From positions 1-28,429 of the IMG/VR virus record IMGVR_UViG_3300045738_000201: a DNA stretch of 28,429 bases. One strand, written 5' to 3'. Under the pieces are notes generated by a model, which saw nothing but the letters and a program-made list of their open reading frames with translations, was not told where the DNA came from and did no database searches. Below, one piece after another: positions 20,311-28,429 of the stretch. The first letter of the stretch is position 1. The number at the start of each line of letters is the position of its first letter. Origin of the DNA: a virus. Position numbers and translations under genes: made by a program.

Positions 20311-22421
20311 TACAATTCTACTCCTTTTATTTTTAAACCATCCAACCCTCTCGTAACGCTGATAATCTTAAATTTCTTACCAGACCAACTAACTCCATTA
20401 CATAGTTGTTGATCATCCCAGACAGAGTGGTCAAATTCGAAAACATCTGTTATCTCTGCCCGGAAGAATTTTGTTGCACTCGATTCTCCCAATAGATTAG
20501 AAGTTTTAAACTCTATCACGTCTCTGAGTGTTGTCCAAAATGCTCCCGATTGATAAGATCCCGTCTGTACCCAATGATCAGCCAATAATCCCGCCGTTGT
20601 TGTATCTGCTATATAATCTGCGTCAATTGTTTTTTCCTGGGTTGCGTTGTATTGATCAATAGAGCCAGTATTAGATGCATTATTAACCCGCTCAATAACT
20701 TCCTGTAGAGATCCTGTACCCTGCTTTCTATAGTTAAGAATAATATCGTTGACCAATTCTCGGAGACTTGTCTTTTTAATTTTTAATGTATCCAACTCCA
20801 CATCGTCCAGTCTAATATCATCAAAATCTGTACTGTCGCTAGCAAAAAAAGTATCCATGCTAATTTTATTTACATCGTTATAATAGATAAAACTTTTAGA
20901 CTGGAAAGCAAGTTTCTCCAGGATCTTTTGAGAAGAAACCTGGCTATTCAATACCATGTTCATTTTCCAACTCGCCAGCTCTGTATCAACAGCCTGAAAA
21001 CTCGTAGTATCTACCGTCTGACCTAATTCATCATAAATAATAGAGTCTGCTATCTGAGCGGGTCTTTCTAATAAATCCCCTGTACTCAATCCTGAAAAAT
21101 GCCCAGCCACGGTAGAACTTGCTTCTCTCCCCTTACATTCAGCAAATAAGGGCAAATGTGAAGTCGGGAGGTACTTCAGTCTCTTGAATATTTGAGAAAT
21201 AGATATAATACAAGCACCAACTGTATCCCATCTGACATTAGATGACGCTCCTGCTACAGTTGCCGCTTGGGTTCCGCAAGCCTGAAGAGTGGCAGTGACT
21301 CCAATCCCGCTTAAATCAATTGAATTAATCGTATAGGTTGGACTCCCAGAGGTTTGAATAGACGTAAACGCAAACACTGCTACCTCTATTATATCATCAT
21401 CTGAGATAGAAGGGTTGTAAGCAAAATACTGTTGATCTTGACGTTCATTAGTGGACGCATCAAATTCGTGGTTAATTGTAGCAGATGTGCTTGCAAGCTG
21501 ATCACTTATTCGTTCAACGTTAGACGTATCATCTTGTCCTAAAATATCAGTAAAATCCCCACTCCCAAACCAGTAGTCATAAAAATATTCACCAAAATCA
21601 TGTTTGATAATAGCCCCAGAGGCACTATTTGAAACAGTAGTGTATGTTCTTAGTTCAACATACCTTCCAAGAGCGGAATCAAACGCCCACATTTTTCCGA
21701 TTGAATCAAGTTGGTGATGCGAGATTATCCACCTTTTTTTATTGTCATCATCTAATCCTAAATATACCATAGGAACAAGGCTATTGCTCTGATCGAAAGT
21801 ACAAGTAGTCCTTGTGGTATGGACAAAGTTAAAAGTATGATCACCGTAGACTATGGGCTTGAATTTACCAAGGCTATCGGCAGGAATAGGAGCAGTCCCT
21901 TGTTTATCTGATGGCGTTATAATAGATTGAGGCAAGGATTTATGCACCGTACTTGTAGAATTTTCCACGCTAATACTGATAATATCGTTATCTATTTTAA
22001 AACCCGAAGCCAGTCCTGAGTATATTTTTACACAATCGTCTATATCGGTGACCCCATCTATCCACAGGAAAACATTAACCTCTCTATTATAGATATTATA
22101 GTCATCCAAAAAACCGCTAAATTTTGATGATCTATATCCCGACAAAACAAAGGCAGTATCAATTATTGATATACTAAACCCCCCTATGGATGCCTTATGA
22201 TTGATAATATTTAAATTTTCACTGATAACTGGAGGTTTTACTAATAAACCGTGTACATCCAAGGAACTATCAGAAAGATAAAGATCCCGTGTTGAAAAAT
22301 AGAAACTAAGAGCACCATACGCACTCGTAGATTTGTTAGATTTAACTTCAACAATAAATAGAAATTCTTGGGCGGTAGATTCGTTTAGTGCATCACTAAA
22401 TCCAGATTCTACACCAAACAT
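20310..22421 (-). CDS. Large minor tail / baseplate hub candidate
   Basis: A 703-aa protein following the tape measure. The N-terminus (TAQEFLFIVEVKSNKS, SFYFSTRDLYLSD) and the segment ASIGGFSISIIDTAFVLSGY, with NREVNVFLWIDGV, resemble tail-tip proteins in which ring domains pack around the tail end. The C-terminal 200 residues (KILEKLAFQSKSFIYYNDVN, KTSLRELVNDIILNYRK) recall hub/tail-protein folds with a phage-tail knob. The start TAATG overlaps the tape-measure stop, with no clear ribosome binding site, so expression depends on coupling. The exact role (Tal or hub) is not resolved. Confidence 0.65.
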   Translation of the reverse strand: MFGVESGFSDALNESTAQEFLFIVEVKSNKSTSAYGALSFYFSTRDLYLSDSSLDVHGLLVKPPVISENLNIINHKASIGGFSISIIDTAFVLSGYRSSKFSGFLDDYNIYNREVNVFLWIDGVTDIDDCVKIYSGLASGFKIDNDIISISVENSTSTVHKSLPQSIITPSDKQGTAPIPADSLGKFKPIVYGDHTFNFVHTTRTTCTFDQSNSLVPMVYLGLDDDNKKRWIISHHQLDSIGKMWAFDSALGRYVELRTYTTVSNSASGAIIKHDFGEYFYDYWFGSGDFTDILGQDDTSNVERISDQLASTSATINHEFDASTNERQDQQYFAYNPSISDDDIIEVAVFAFTSIQTSGSPTYTINSIDLSGIGVTATLQACGTQAATVAGASSNVRWDTVGACIISISQIFKRLKYLPTSHLPLFAECKGREASSTVAGHFSGLSTGDLLERPAQIADSIIYDELGQTVDTTSFQAVDTELASWKMNMVLNSQVSSQKILEKLAFQSKSFIYYNDVNKISMDTFFASDSTDFDDIRLDDVELDTLKIKKTSLRELVNDIILNYRKQGTGSLQEVIERVNNASNTGSIDQYNATQEKTIDADYIADTTTAGLLADHWVQTGSYQSGAFWTTLRDVIEFKTSNLLGESSATKFFRAEITDVFEFDHSVWDDQQLCNGVSWSGKKFKIISVTRGLDGLKIKGVEL

Positions 22422-24526
22422 TAGGAGACCGCTATCCTATTAAACCCCAGCCTTGCCCTCTCTTCTATAATATTTGCTAACTCGTCTGCATTTTCTTGAC
22501 TGCCTATAAATTTACCAACATTAATAGTAATTCCGCCCATTCCGCTTACGAGATTAGATTGTTGTGATTGGTTGAGTATCACTTCTCCAGGAGTAAGCAT
22601 TGCCGGGACAGTATCTCTCGTCCCAGAACCTGGAACAATTCCACCTTGTGCAAATTCTGTAGATTCTATTTTAGCAACATTAGCCAATCCTGCGGCAACT
22701 ACTGCGGCGGCAGCAAGTAAATTCCAGGGTGGAGGACCAGAAGCGAGGGCTTTATTGGCACCAGCGTAGGTATCAATGAGAGCCGAACCTTGGGCAAGTC
22801 TCTTAGAGACTAAGGCACTTCCTTTTGACGCCGCATTTAAGTCAGACAGGGCACTAAAGACCCCGGATGTCGTTCCTAATTTGGCTGCCAGGACATTCGC
22901 TTCAAATTGTACTCTCTGTTGAGAGATAAATTTTTCAGCTTCTGCTACACTCAGTCCCTGAGCAATCATTTCTTCAGATTGATTTTTCGCCTGAATACCC
23001 GCCATCTTTGCGGCATGAGCATGTCGGGTCAGACCGTCAATTTTTGCCACTACAACGTCCTCAGCACCAGTTTTTTCTGCATCTTCTTTTTCTTTGCGTC
23101 TCTCTGCCTCTTCTGCGTCCAGTTCTTCTCTCGCTATACGTGCTGTTTCCATAATTTCAAGTTCAGCATCTGCCCTTTGTTGGGCTTGGTCTACAATGAA
23201 TTGATAGGTGACTTTCCAGCTTTGTGCAAGTGCATCGGCATCCAGTGCTGCTTGAACTTCCATGTGGCTGGAAAATGCAGCAATAGCCTTTGAGTTGTCT
23301 TTGCTGAAAGGTATGATGCTTGCCAGCTCGTTTTTGATTTTCATCCCCATTAATTTTGCACTGTCTTCTATACGCCTCGCAGCAATATCAAAAGTCATAG
23401 ACATTAAATTGAATACAGCAGAACTATTGTCTTTTAATGTGGCTCCGATTTTATCCCAACCAATGTTTCCGAGTTTTTGTAGTTCTGCATTAGCTGCTGT
23501 AATAGCGGGCTGTATTTCGTCGATGATTATGTCACCAATCTCTATCATGATACCCTGCATACTATTCTTTATCATGGACATTTGCGTATTGAATGCCGTA
23601 GCCATTTTTTCAAAAGCTATTTCTGTTGCTCCCGCCGATTCAGTTTCAAATGCCCTAACGTTTGCACGAAGTACATCAAAGTTATTAGCAAGAACCTGTA
23701 TTCCAGCGATAGCCTCAATACTGGGAATGAATTTTTGAATCGACTTCTGATCCATGCCCTCAAATTGAGCTATTGTACTGACCAGATCCACACTGCCGTC
23801 CTTAAACTTAATTACTTCTATTCCCGCAGCCTGCATCGCATTTCTTGCACTGTCCGTAGGTGCACTAAGGGCTATGATTGATGCCTTTAGTGAGGTAGTG
23901 GCTTCTGCCGTCTTAATACCAGATGCAGTAAGGGTCGCCATTGCCGCCCCAACATCCGCAAGACTCAAGCCCATCGTTTTAGCAAAGGGAAGAGTCATAC
24001 CAAGACTGGATGCCAATTCATCCATTGTTGTTTTACCGAGTCTTACTGTAGTAAATAAAATATCAGCAACATTATTCACTTCATCGGATGTCTTCCCATA
24101 GGCATTAAGGGCGGTGGTTAGTAAATCTGCCGCAGATGCAGCCGATGTAACACCACCTACTGCTAATTTACTTGCGGTGGCAAGGATCTTAGCGGATTCT
24201 GCAGCGGAAGAAAATCCCGCAGAAATAATGTCATACTTTGCCTTACTGATAGAACTGAGAGCCAGCCCGGATGAAGCCGCAACCGATCTCAATTCCCGGC
24301 TCATAGCAGGGAGAGTGTGTTCATTAGTCTTGGTCATTAGGGTAGTGACTTCGAGTAATGATTTCTGGAAATCTCCAGCCAGCTTTACAGATAGAACAGC
24401 AAATCCAGCTCCAACTAATGCAGATTTAGCCCCAAGACTTACAATAGAGCTGGTGACATTTTTTAATGCCTTGCCAGTTTTTGCAGCACCCTTTTGGCTG
24501 ATCTTCAGTATTATATTCTTAGGCAT
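22421..24526 (-). CDS. Tail tape measure protein (TP901-type)
   Basis: A 701-aa protein that sets tail length. Residues about 20-330 match the TP901 core (SLGAKSALVGAGFAVLSVKL; AGDFQKSLLEVTTLMTK; LTTALNAYGKTSDEVNNVAD; LASSLGMTLPFAKTMGLSLA). A long charged helix follows near 440-490 (ELDAEEAERRKEKEDAEKTG). Two hydrophobic stretches (ALVGAGFAVLS and WNLLAAAAVVAAGLANV) are typical. The C-terminal FAQGGIVPGSGTRDTVPAML ending in TPGEVILN is common in tape measures. At about 0.15 nm per residue the tail would be near 105 nm. It overlaps the upstream gene by 8 bases. Confidence 0.92.
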   Translation of the reverse strand: MPKNIILKISQKGAAKTGKALKNVTSSIVSLGAKSALVGAGFAVLSVKLAGDFQKSLLEVTTLMTKTNEHTLPAMSRELRSVAASSGLALSSISKAKYDIISAGFSSAAESAKILATASKLAVGGVTSAASAADLLTTALNAYGKTSDEVNNVADILFTTVRLGKTTMDELASSLGMTLPFAKTMGLSLADVGAAMATLTASGIKTAEATTSLKASIIALSAPTDSARNAMQAAGIEVIKFKDGSVDLVSTIAQFEGMDQKSIQKFIPSIEAIAGIQVLANNFDVLRANVRAFETESAGATEIAFEKMATAFNTQMSMIKNSMQGIMIEIGDIIIDEIQPAITAANAELQKLGNIGWDKIGATLKDNSSAVFNLMSMTFDIAARRIEDSAKLMGMKIKNELASIIPFSKDNSKAIAAFSSHMEVQAALDADALAQSWKVTYQFIVDQAQQRADAELEIMETARIAREELDAEEAERRKEKEDAEKTGAEDVVVAKIDGLTRHAHAAKMAGIQAKNQSEEMIAQGLSVAEAEKFISQQRVQFEANVLAAKLGTTSGVFSALSDLNAASKGSALVSKRLAQGSALIDTYAGANKALASGPPPWNLLAAAAVVAAGLANVAKIESTEFAQGGIVPGSGTRDTVPAMLTPGEVILNQSQQSNLVSGMGGITINVGKFIGSQENADELANIIEERARLGFNRIAVS

Positions 24527-24851
24527 TTTCTTTTGCGTTAAGTTTTTCTATTTTATTAAATTCGTTCTCAATCAGAATAAAACAATCGGTACGGAAGGCA
24601 CTTAATTCATCTAAATCCATACCCAGGGGAACATTGAAATTCTTGCAAAGGTAGTAATCGTTTATCATTTCAATCTGCCAATCTCTAAGCAAGGCATTGG
24701 GATTGCTAAAAAAGGGAAGATTGTAATACAATGTCTGTCCGAGTCCATATTTTTCTGTCTCCGATTGCTTTATCAGTTTTATTATTTCATCAAGAATGTC
24801 TTGTTTTGTTTTAAATTCTTTTCTTTTGCCAGTAATTGGGGACTGAGCCAT
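24519..24851 (-). CDS. Tail assembly chaperone, downstream (T-like) part
   Basis: From its ATG the frame encodes 110 aa (SPITGKRKEFKTKQDILDEI, YYNLPFFSNPNALLRDWQIE), a helical protein between the chaperone and tape measure. The ATG lacks a ribosome binding site, and the same frame is open back to 24935, adding protein-like sequence (LSYAVWCHVRGTSTGFADLP). It is therefore better read as the T part of a G-T fusion made by -1 frameshifting from 24911-25186. It overlaps the tape measure by 8 bases. Confidence 0.7.
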   Translation of the reverse strand: MAQSPITGKRKEFKTKQDILDEIIKLIKQSETEKYGLGQTLYYNLPFFSNPNALLRDWQIEMINDYYLCKNFNVPLGMDLDELSAFRTDCFILIENEFNKIEKLNAKENA

Positions 24852-24910
24852 ATAAGGGAGGTCTGCAAATCCAGTCGAGGTCCCCCTAACATGACACCAG
24901 ACCGCATAAC

Positions 24911-24935
24911 TCAGTCCCCATGTCCAGAAGGGCTG
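24911..24935 (-). promoter_or_regulatory. Window for a -1 ribosomal frameshift in the chaperone pair
   Basis: The downstream frame is closed by a TGA at 24938-24936 and the upstream frame by the TGA at 24913-24911, so any switch must happen in between. The coding strand here includes AGCCCTTCTGG and CATGGGGACTGA. No ideal X-XXY-YYZ heptamer is seen; C-CCT (Pro codon slip) and the G4 run are the best candidates. Support comes from the gene pair and the missing start site. Confidence 0.45.
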
Positions 24936-25186
24936 TCAAATCCCATGTATGAATTTATTATCTCCATAAGGACTTCATCTTCTGCGAGAGCAGTTAGATC
25001 ACCAAGCATCTTGTCGGCATTTTTTTCTGTCCCGAAAGCGATCAGGGCAAACTTATCCGCTAACTCGTGTACGTCCTCTGGTTTTAGATCCTGAAAGACG
25101 ACCTTGACCTTGCCGTATAGTTCCCTGCGCTCCTTGCGGGTTATATCCTTGCAGTCAAACTCGCCATGTTTTGTTGTTATGATCAC
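24911..25186 (-). CDS. Tail assembly chaperone (gpG-like)
   Basis: A 91-aa acidic protein between the tail tube and tape measure genes, the classic place of the lambda G/T pair. It begins MIITTKHGEFDCKDITRKER and is then helical (VHELADKFALIAFGTE, ALAEDEVLMEIINSYMG). The product would coat the tape measure before tail polymerisation. The site AAAGGGAGGTCG precedes the ATG. The short upstream product would be the abundant one, with the extended form made by frameshift. Confidence 0.72.
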   Translation of the reverse strand: MIITTKHGEFDCKDITRKERRELYGKVKVVFQDLKPEDVHELADKFALIAFGTEKNADKMLGDLTALAEDEVLMEIINSYMGFDSPSGHGD

Positions 25187-25205
25187 TTCGACCTCCCTTT
25201 TATTT

Positions 25206-26294
25206 TTACCAAACGGTTACTGCTTCATTCTTGAATGTAGCAATCTTAAACGCCTCAACACTTCCGTTCTGAACACATTCAAATTCTAACGTGTGAAACA
25301 CTCCACTCTCACTTAAATCCTGTCCAGGATCGCCCGTATATTGAATTTCAGCATCGATTTCCATCTCCCCCTCAGCATTAGGTGCGCTATTTCCAATAAT
25401 TATGTTCAGGGATAATGTATTGCCATCCAGAAAGTCTTGAATCACATTATTGGCAGCACCGTAGTCAAACTCATCGTCGTGCTTAATAGTAATACTGCCC
25501 GTAACTACATATTCCGGGAAGACATACAATTCAGCATTTCCAGGGGCATCAAACCCTACTCTATTTACACCATTAGCGATGTTAAATGTAAACGACTTCA
25601 TAACGAATGCTTGAGTCGCATTACCTTCCACATCCAGCGTCCTCGTCTGAGCATCAAGTACACTGAAGTAAACAACCTCAGCAGCTACCCATGTCCCATC
25701 GAATGTCTGTTCGAGTACGGTTGTTGTTGTTGGAACCACTCCCAGATTGGAAAATCCGCTAAAATAATTACCACTAATAGTAACCATCCCATTATTTGCA
25801 GTCACATCACCCGTGATTGTAACATCTGAGCATACCACGCCACAAACCTTGATCCCTTCGGCGGCAGCCGGATAGTAAGCCAAATTTACACTATGCGGTA
25901 ATCCGCTTGTAATGGCACCTCCGATTGATGTTTTATTGCTTGCGCCATCTATCTCCATCTCATGTACAATCGAGCCAGACTGCCCATTTTCCTGCCCAAC
26001 TAATAGCATGTGTTGAGCTAAAGTCCTGGGGGTTGCCAGCATTTCAAAAGGCATCGTAACTGTTCCGCCCCTTCTATTAATGACAGTGTCTGCTGCGTTT
26101 TTTACAGTACCCCTTCCGCTTAATAATCTCGATTCTCTGAAAATATTAAATGTCGGTTTCTGTGCTTGCACTACCGGTTGCGTTAAATAGTCAGTACCAT
26201 CATTACCGCTTGAATCTAATCCTACGCCGAAAGCTGTCTCAGCTTTTAAGCCATACTTTATACTGCTTGCGAGGACTACTCTTGTGTCAGCCAT
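25206..26294 (-). CDS. Major tail tube protein
   Basis: A 362-aa protein. The start (VLASSIKYGLKAETAFGVGL) and the segment RRGGTVTMPFEMLATPRTLA fit tail tube proteins of siphoviruses. It is beta-rich throughout, with a C-terminal strand (DLSESGVFHTLEFECVQNGS). At over 300 residues it may carry an added surface domain beyond the tube fold. The order tail terminator, small protein, tube, chaperone, tape measure is the standard one. Confidence 0.78.
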   Translation of the reverse strand: MADTRVVLASSIKYGLKAETAFGVGLDSSGNDGTDYLTQPVVQAQKPTFNIFRESRLLSGRGTVKNAADTVINRRGGTVTMPFEMLATPRTLAQHMLLVGQENGQSGSIVHEMEIDGASNKTSIGGAITSGLPHSVNLAYYPAAAEGIKVCGVVCSDVTITGDVTANNGMVTISGNYFSGFSNLGVVPTTTTVLEQTFDGTWVAAEVVYFSVLDAQTRTLDVEGNATQAFVMKSFTFNIANGVNRVGFDAPGNAELYVFPEYVVTGSITIKHDDEFDYGAANNVIQDFLDGNTLSLNIIIGNSAPNAEGEMEIDAEIQYTGDPGQDLSESGVFHTLEFECVQNGSVEAFKIATFKNEAVTVW

Positions 26295-26488
26295 TATTCA
26301 GCCTCCTTTGTTTTTGTTTTCGTATTTGTTGCTTTTATAACGAACCCCATTTTAAGTAATTCGCTTGCAGCGTCTTCAGGTAAATCTACAACTTCACCGT
26401 CCCTGAGTTTATTTAGTGAAGCAACATCACAGAGAATCCCGTTAGAATTAACTCTGTGAATTTTATCCAGCTCTGCTTTCAGTTTCAT
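26294..26488 (-). CDS. Small tail-region protein, 64 aa
   Basis: A short protein with GILCDVASLNKLRDGEVVDL, then PEDAASELLKMGFV and a Lys/Thr tail (KATNTKTKTKEAE). It fits the small beta-alpha proteins found between tail terminator and tube genes in several siphoviruses, whose role is unknown. It shares a boundary base with its upstream neighbour and is closely coupled on both sides. Confidence 0.6.
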   Translation of the reverse strand: MKLKAELDKIHRVNSNGILCDVASLNKLRDGEVVDLPEDAASELLKMGFVIKATNTKTKTKEAE

Positions 26489-26910
26489 TATGTCACCTCT
26501 ATGTTTTGACAGTTAAATGTTCCGATTCCTCTCAAAAGAGTGGGATCGTCTTCGTCTATTTCGTATTCAATGCTTGATATATTTGCATCAAACCATTTCT
26601 CACCATTTGAATAAGAAACGTTGTTGAATACCAAGCGTTTAAGCCTTTCCATTACATTACTTACCTGCTTGATATTGTTTTTAGTATATTGACCGCCAAA
26701 TTTCAGTTGGTAGTTTACTAAAATATTGTATTCCCTTTGTGCCCCGCTTGACATATAAGTCACTAAGGTGTCTGATTCTGGAATTAATAGGAAGGATTGG
26801 TTGCCACGGTGTTCGTCATAATGCACCGGTATAGCAAACTCATCATTAATTAATGTGACAAGGGATTCCATTACATCGTCATAAATTGTATTAGTAAACG
26901 TGATCGGCAT
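26488..26910 (-). CDS. Tail terminator / completion protein
   Basis: A 140-aa protein with the alpha/beta layout of tail terminators: a helix (YDDVMESLVTLINDEF), strands (REYNILVNYQLKFGG), a long helix (NNIKQVSNVMERLKRLVFNN) and final strands (WFDANISSIEYEID). Such proteins cap the tail tube as a hexamer and join it to the head. It lies directly after the connector gene. The assignment is by layout and order. Confidence 0.65.
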   Translation of the reverse strand: MPITFTNTIYDDVMESLVTLINDEFAIPVHYDEHRGNQSFLLIPESDTLVTYMSSGAQREYNILVNYQLKFGGQYTKNNIKQVSNVMERLKRLVFNNVSYSNGEKWFDANISSIEYEIDEDDPTLLRGIGTFNCQNIEVT

Positions 26911-27899
26911 TAGAACCTGCTAACCCTTACCGATTTTATGGGAGTAAAGGATTGGTCTAATACACCGCTGACTTCAAGTTCATATTCGTCATTGGTCGTA
27001 TAAAGCCCTGCAGCAAAACGAATCCACATATTATAGGAAGCGGATTGCCAACCGCAGTCAATAACTTCTTCACTAACATCCTGTTCCATTTTTAAACCTT
27101 GTTCATTTCTTGTATAGGTCGAATATTTGACAGTTGTATTAGCAGATCCTGCCGTAATTGTGCCCCCGGTAGAAATGAGAATTTTAATTGCATCCCATTG
27201 GGTGCTCGCTTTCCCCTTTACATCGACTATACCGCCCGTGGTATTTGTATTGACTGAGACGTCTTTTAAAATGCCTTTATATTTCTGCTCCGATTCACTA
27301 CTGTATAATGTAATTTGACCAGTCCTAAGCATATCCAACCAGCCCGTACCATCATCGTTTATAGCCTGGTTTTTTATCAGGTCAGCTTTCTCTACGTCAT
27401 AGGGTCGGATTAAAGATTCTACCGTCATTACAGCCGTGCTACGCACTATAATTTCAGGGTAGTCATTACCAACCGCATCCGCAGTTCCGATTCCTTTGTT
27501 TTTATAAATCGGGAAAGGCAAGTAAGAACGAATGAAATCACTTGCCCTTTTTACTGCTTCGGTTTTTAGATCGCTCCAATCACGGGATGATTCAAACATT
27601 GTTGAGTTTAGAGATGAAACACTCATGCCACCCATGTAAAATTGTAATCTATCTGAACCCGAATCATATTCATATTCGTTATTAGCATTGGGGGTATCGG
27701 TTACTTTTGTTTGCTCTGCCCCATCTTTATATAATTGACCGCTAACATCACCTGAATTATGCAGGTAATATAAATTAGATACACCCGACTCAATCCAATT
27801 ACTAGAGAGCACGGATTTGCCGTCGTACTGACTGATGCTTGGTTCAATAAACGATAGGTCTGTGGTTGTATTGCAATAACTTTCCTGGTATGTACTCAT
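26910..27899 (-). CDS. Head-tail connector/adaptor-like protein (329 aa)
   Basis: The N-terminus SYCNTTTDLSFIEPSISQYD recalls the C-T-x-x-D-L start of gp6/DUF1320-type connectors. A helical core, WSDLKTEAVKRASDFIRSYL followed by PFPI, matches their helix bundle. The C-terminal half is beta-rich (SEQKYKGILKDVSVNTNTTG, KYSTYTRNEQGLKMEQDVSE), which makes the protein about twice the usual adaptor length. It follows lysozyme copy B by 24 bases. The first 13 residues occur again at 40-1. If the beta domain is a second module, it may contact the tail terminator or the virion surface. Confidence 0.55.
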   Translation of the reverse strand: MSTYQESYCNTTTDLSFIEPSISQYDGKSVLSSNWIESGVSNLYYLHNSGDVSGQLYKDGAEQTKVTDTPNANNEYEYDSGSDRLQFYMGGMSVSSLNSTMFESSRDWSDLKTEAVKRASDFIRSYLPFPIYKNKGIGTADAVGNDYPEIIVRSTAVMTVESLIRPYDVEKADLIKNQAINDDGTGWLDMLRTGQITLYSSESEQKYKGILKDVSVNTNTTGGIVDVKGKASTQWDAIKILISTGGTITAGSANTTVKYSTYTRNEQGLKMEQDVSEEVIDCGWQSASYNMWIRFAAGLYTTNDEYELEVSGVLDQSFTPIKSVRVSRF

Positions 27900-28334
27900 T
27901 TATTAACCTTTTTTATTAAAATCTTAAATTCCTTTAACAACTTCACTCATCCCCTTCGCTCTATTTGGTGTCTGTTTTGCCCACCGTGAATCAAGCATTT
28001 CTTCCGCTGCCTTCTCAAAATCACCATATTTTAAAAAAGCAATGGTCTTTTTGAACTTTGAAAACCCGCCAATTCCCAACTGGTAGCACATTTCAACAAC
28101 GACCTCTTCAATCTTCGGGGGCATTTTAACGACCCACGGAAGACGGGTATAAATATCCGTAATCAATTTAAACAGCTTCCGCTCAAGGATAATACCAGCA
28201 ATATCTTCTTCCACAAGGAGATTCTTAATTGCAAAACCATAGCCTATGGTATCAAATCCCAACGTATCTTTATAGACACGATCCCGGAATCCTTCGTTTG
28301 CCTTAACCGATTCTTTTAGCCGTGAAAAGTTCAT
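27860..28334. repeat. Diverged direct repeat, right copy
   Basis: This is the partner of 1-475, with the same order and no gaps: the start of the connector gene followed by a full lysozyme gene. Divergence is lowest at the connector start and the lysozyme 3' end and highest in the lysozyme middle, so the two copies have been separate for some time. Confidence 0.85.
27924..28334 (-). CDS. Endolysin, T4-type lysozyme (GH24), copy B
   Basis: A 136-aa homologue of copy A, with the same catalytic set: E14 in NEGFRDR, D23 and T29 in DTLGFDTIGYG, and the C-terminal SRWAKQTPNRA. About 60% of residues agree. Changes concentrate at residues 54-80 and 100-115, away from the active site. The upstream gene ends 18 bases before the ATG, instead of overlapping it as in copy A. 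Both copies look intact. Confidence 0.93.
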   Translation of the reverse strand: MNFSRLKESVKANEGFRDRVYKDTLGFDTIGYGFAIKNLLVEEDIAGIILERKLFKLITDIYTRLPWVVKMPPKIEEVVVEMCYQLGIGGFSKFKKTIAFLKYGDFEKAAEEMLDSRWAKQTPNRAKGMSEVVKGI

Positions 28335-28352
28335 TTTCCGAATCTTGGCATT

Positions 28353-28429
28353 TTAGAATTTCTTTAACACCTTTTTAATTTCTTCCACCATTTGATCATC
28401 TTTTTTTGTAGGTGTCGCTTTTGCTATCA
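28353..28429 (-). CDS. Holin-like protein, 3' end only (cut by the right edge)
   Basis: The last 24 codons read IAKATPTKKDDQMVEEIKKV and on to a stop at 28355-28353. A segment like A-x-x-TPTKxDD followed by a basic-acidic helix is typical of the C-terminus of small phage holins. It precedes lysozyme copy B as a holin would. It differs from the tail of the holin at 472-681, so the two lysis cassettes are not simple duplicates. The membrane part lies outside the window. Confidence 0.65.
   Translation of the reverse strand, partial: IAKATPTKKDDQMVEEIKKVLKKF

Noticed and set aside
22907-24605. Several long plus-strand frames opposite the tape measure gene
   Set aside because: They lie antisense to a well-supported gene; their cysteine/serine-rich translations are typical of shadow frames, and there is no promoter or binding site.
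1-28429. Temperate phage or prophage
   Set aside because: No integrase, excisionase, CI/Cro-type repressor pair or attachment site was seen; this does not rule out one outside the window.

Overview
The window is almost certainly one genome-length stretch of an uncultured tailed bacteriophage. It has a long non-contractile tail (siphovirus-like, since there is a tape measure but no recognisable sheath), an HK97-type head and headful or cos-type packaging genes. Every gene I accept lies on the minus strand, so transcription runs from high to low coordinates. Many neighbours overlap as ATGA or TAATG, ribosome binding sites are clear AGGAG types, and the base composition is AT-rich. The very small basic protein at 11735-11824, the fibre built from YadA-head-like repeats and the many ORFans suit an environmental (possibly marine) phage of a Gram-negative-type host. 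That host inference is weak. I see no integrase, repressor, tRNA or CRISPR array.

Layout in transcription order. (1) 28429-27924: 3' end of a holin-like gene and lysozyme copy B. (2) 27899-19555: head-tail connector, tail terminator, tail tube, tail assembly chaperone with a probable frameshift extension, tape measure and two minor tail/baseplate proteins. (3) 19554-19329: a control region with a 14-bp RNA hairpin, an inverted repeat and a candidate early promoter. (4) 19328-11942: early genes. These are small ORFans, a winged-helix protein, two mini membrane proteins, an SSB-like protein, an HNH nuclease, a DnaD-like replication initiator, two beta-class DNA methyltransferases and zinc-ribbon proteins, ending at a rho-independent terminator (11893-11925). 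(5) 11824-5200: small basic protein, TerS, TerL, portal, MuF-type head protein, gpG-like morphogenesis protein, scaffold, major capsid, a lysine-rich protein, a 57-aa ORFan and a small beta-rich virion protein. (6) 5198-1548: a 975-aa repeat fibre and two small accessory genes. (7) 1551-65: a membrane/lysis cassette with an unknown membrane protein, a mini MscS-like protein, an XhlA-like protein, a holin and lysozyme copy A. (8) 40-1: the first 13 codons of a second connector gene.

The two window ends are diverged copies of the same locus. Bases 1-475 align without gaps to 27860-28334, and the genes before the lysozyme differ. Either the genome is circularly permuted or circularly assembled (unit about 27,859 bp) from a population with two lysis-cassette alleles, or two related phage units lie in tandem. 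Either way, fibre and lysis genes sit between the head module and the connector/tail module, which is an unusual order.

Seven genes here are too short for a 60-codon cut-off or needed a new start: 5610-5783, 11735-11824, 11942-12052, 17153-17275, 17268-17408, 17745-17906 and 18321-18479. The starts of 12054-12218 and 17405-17731 were moved inward to codons with good ribosome binding sites.
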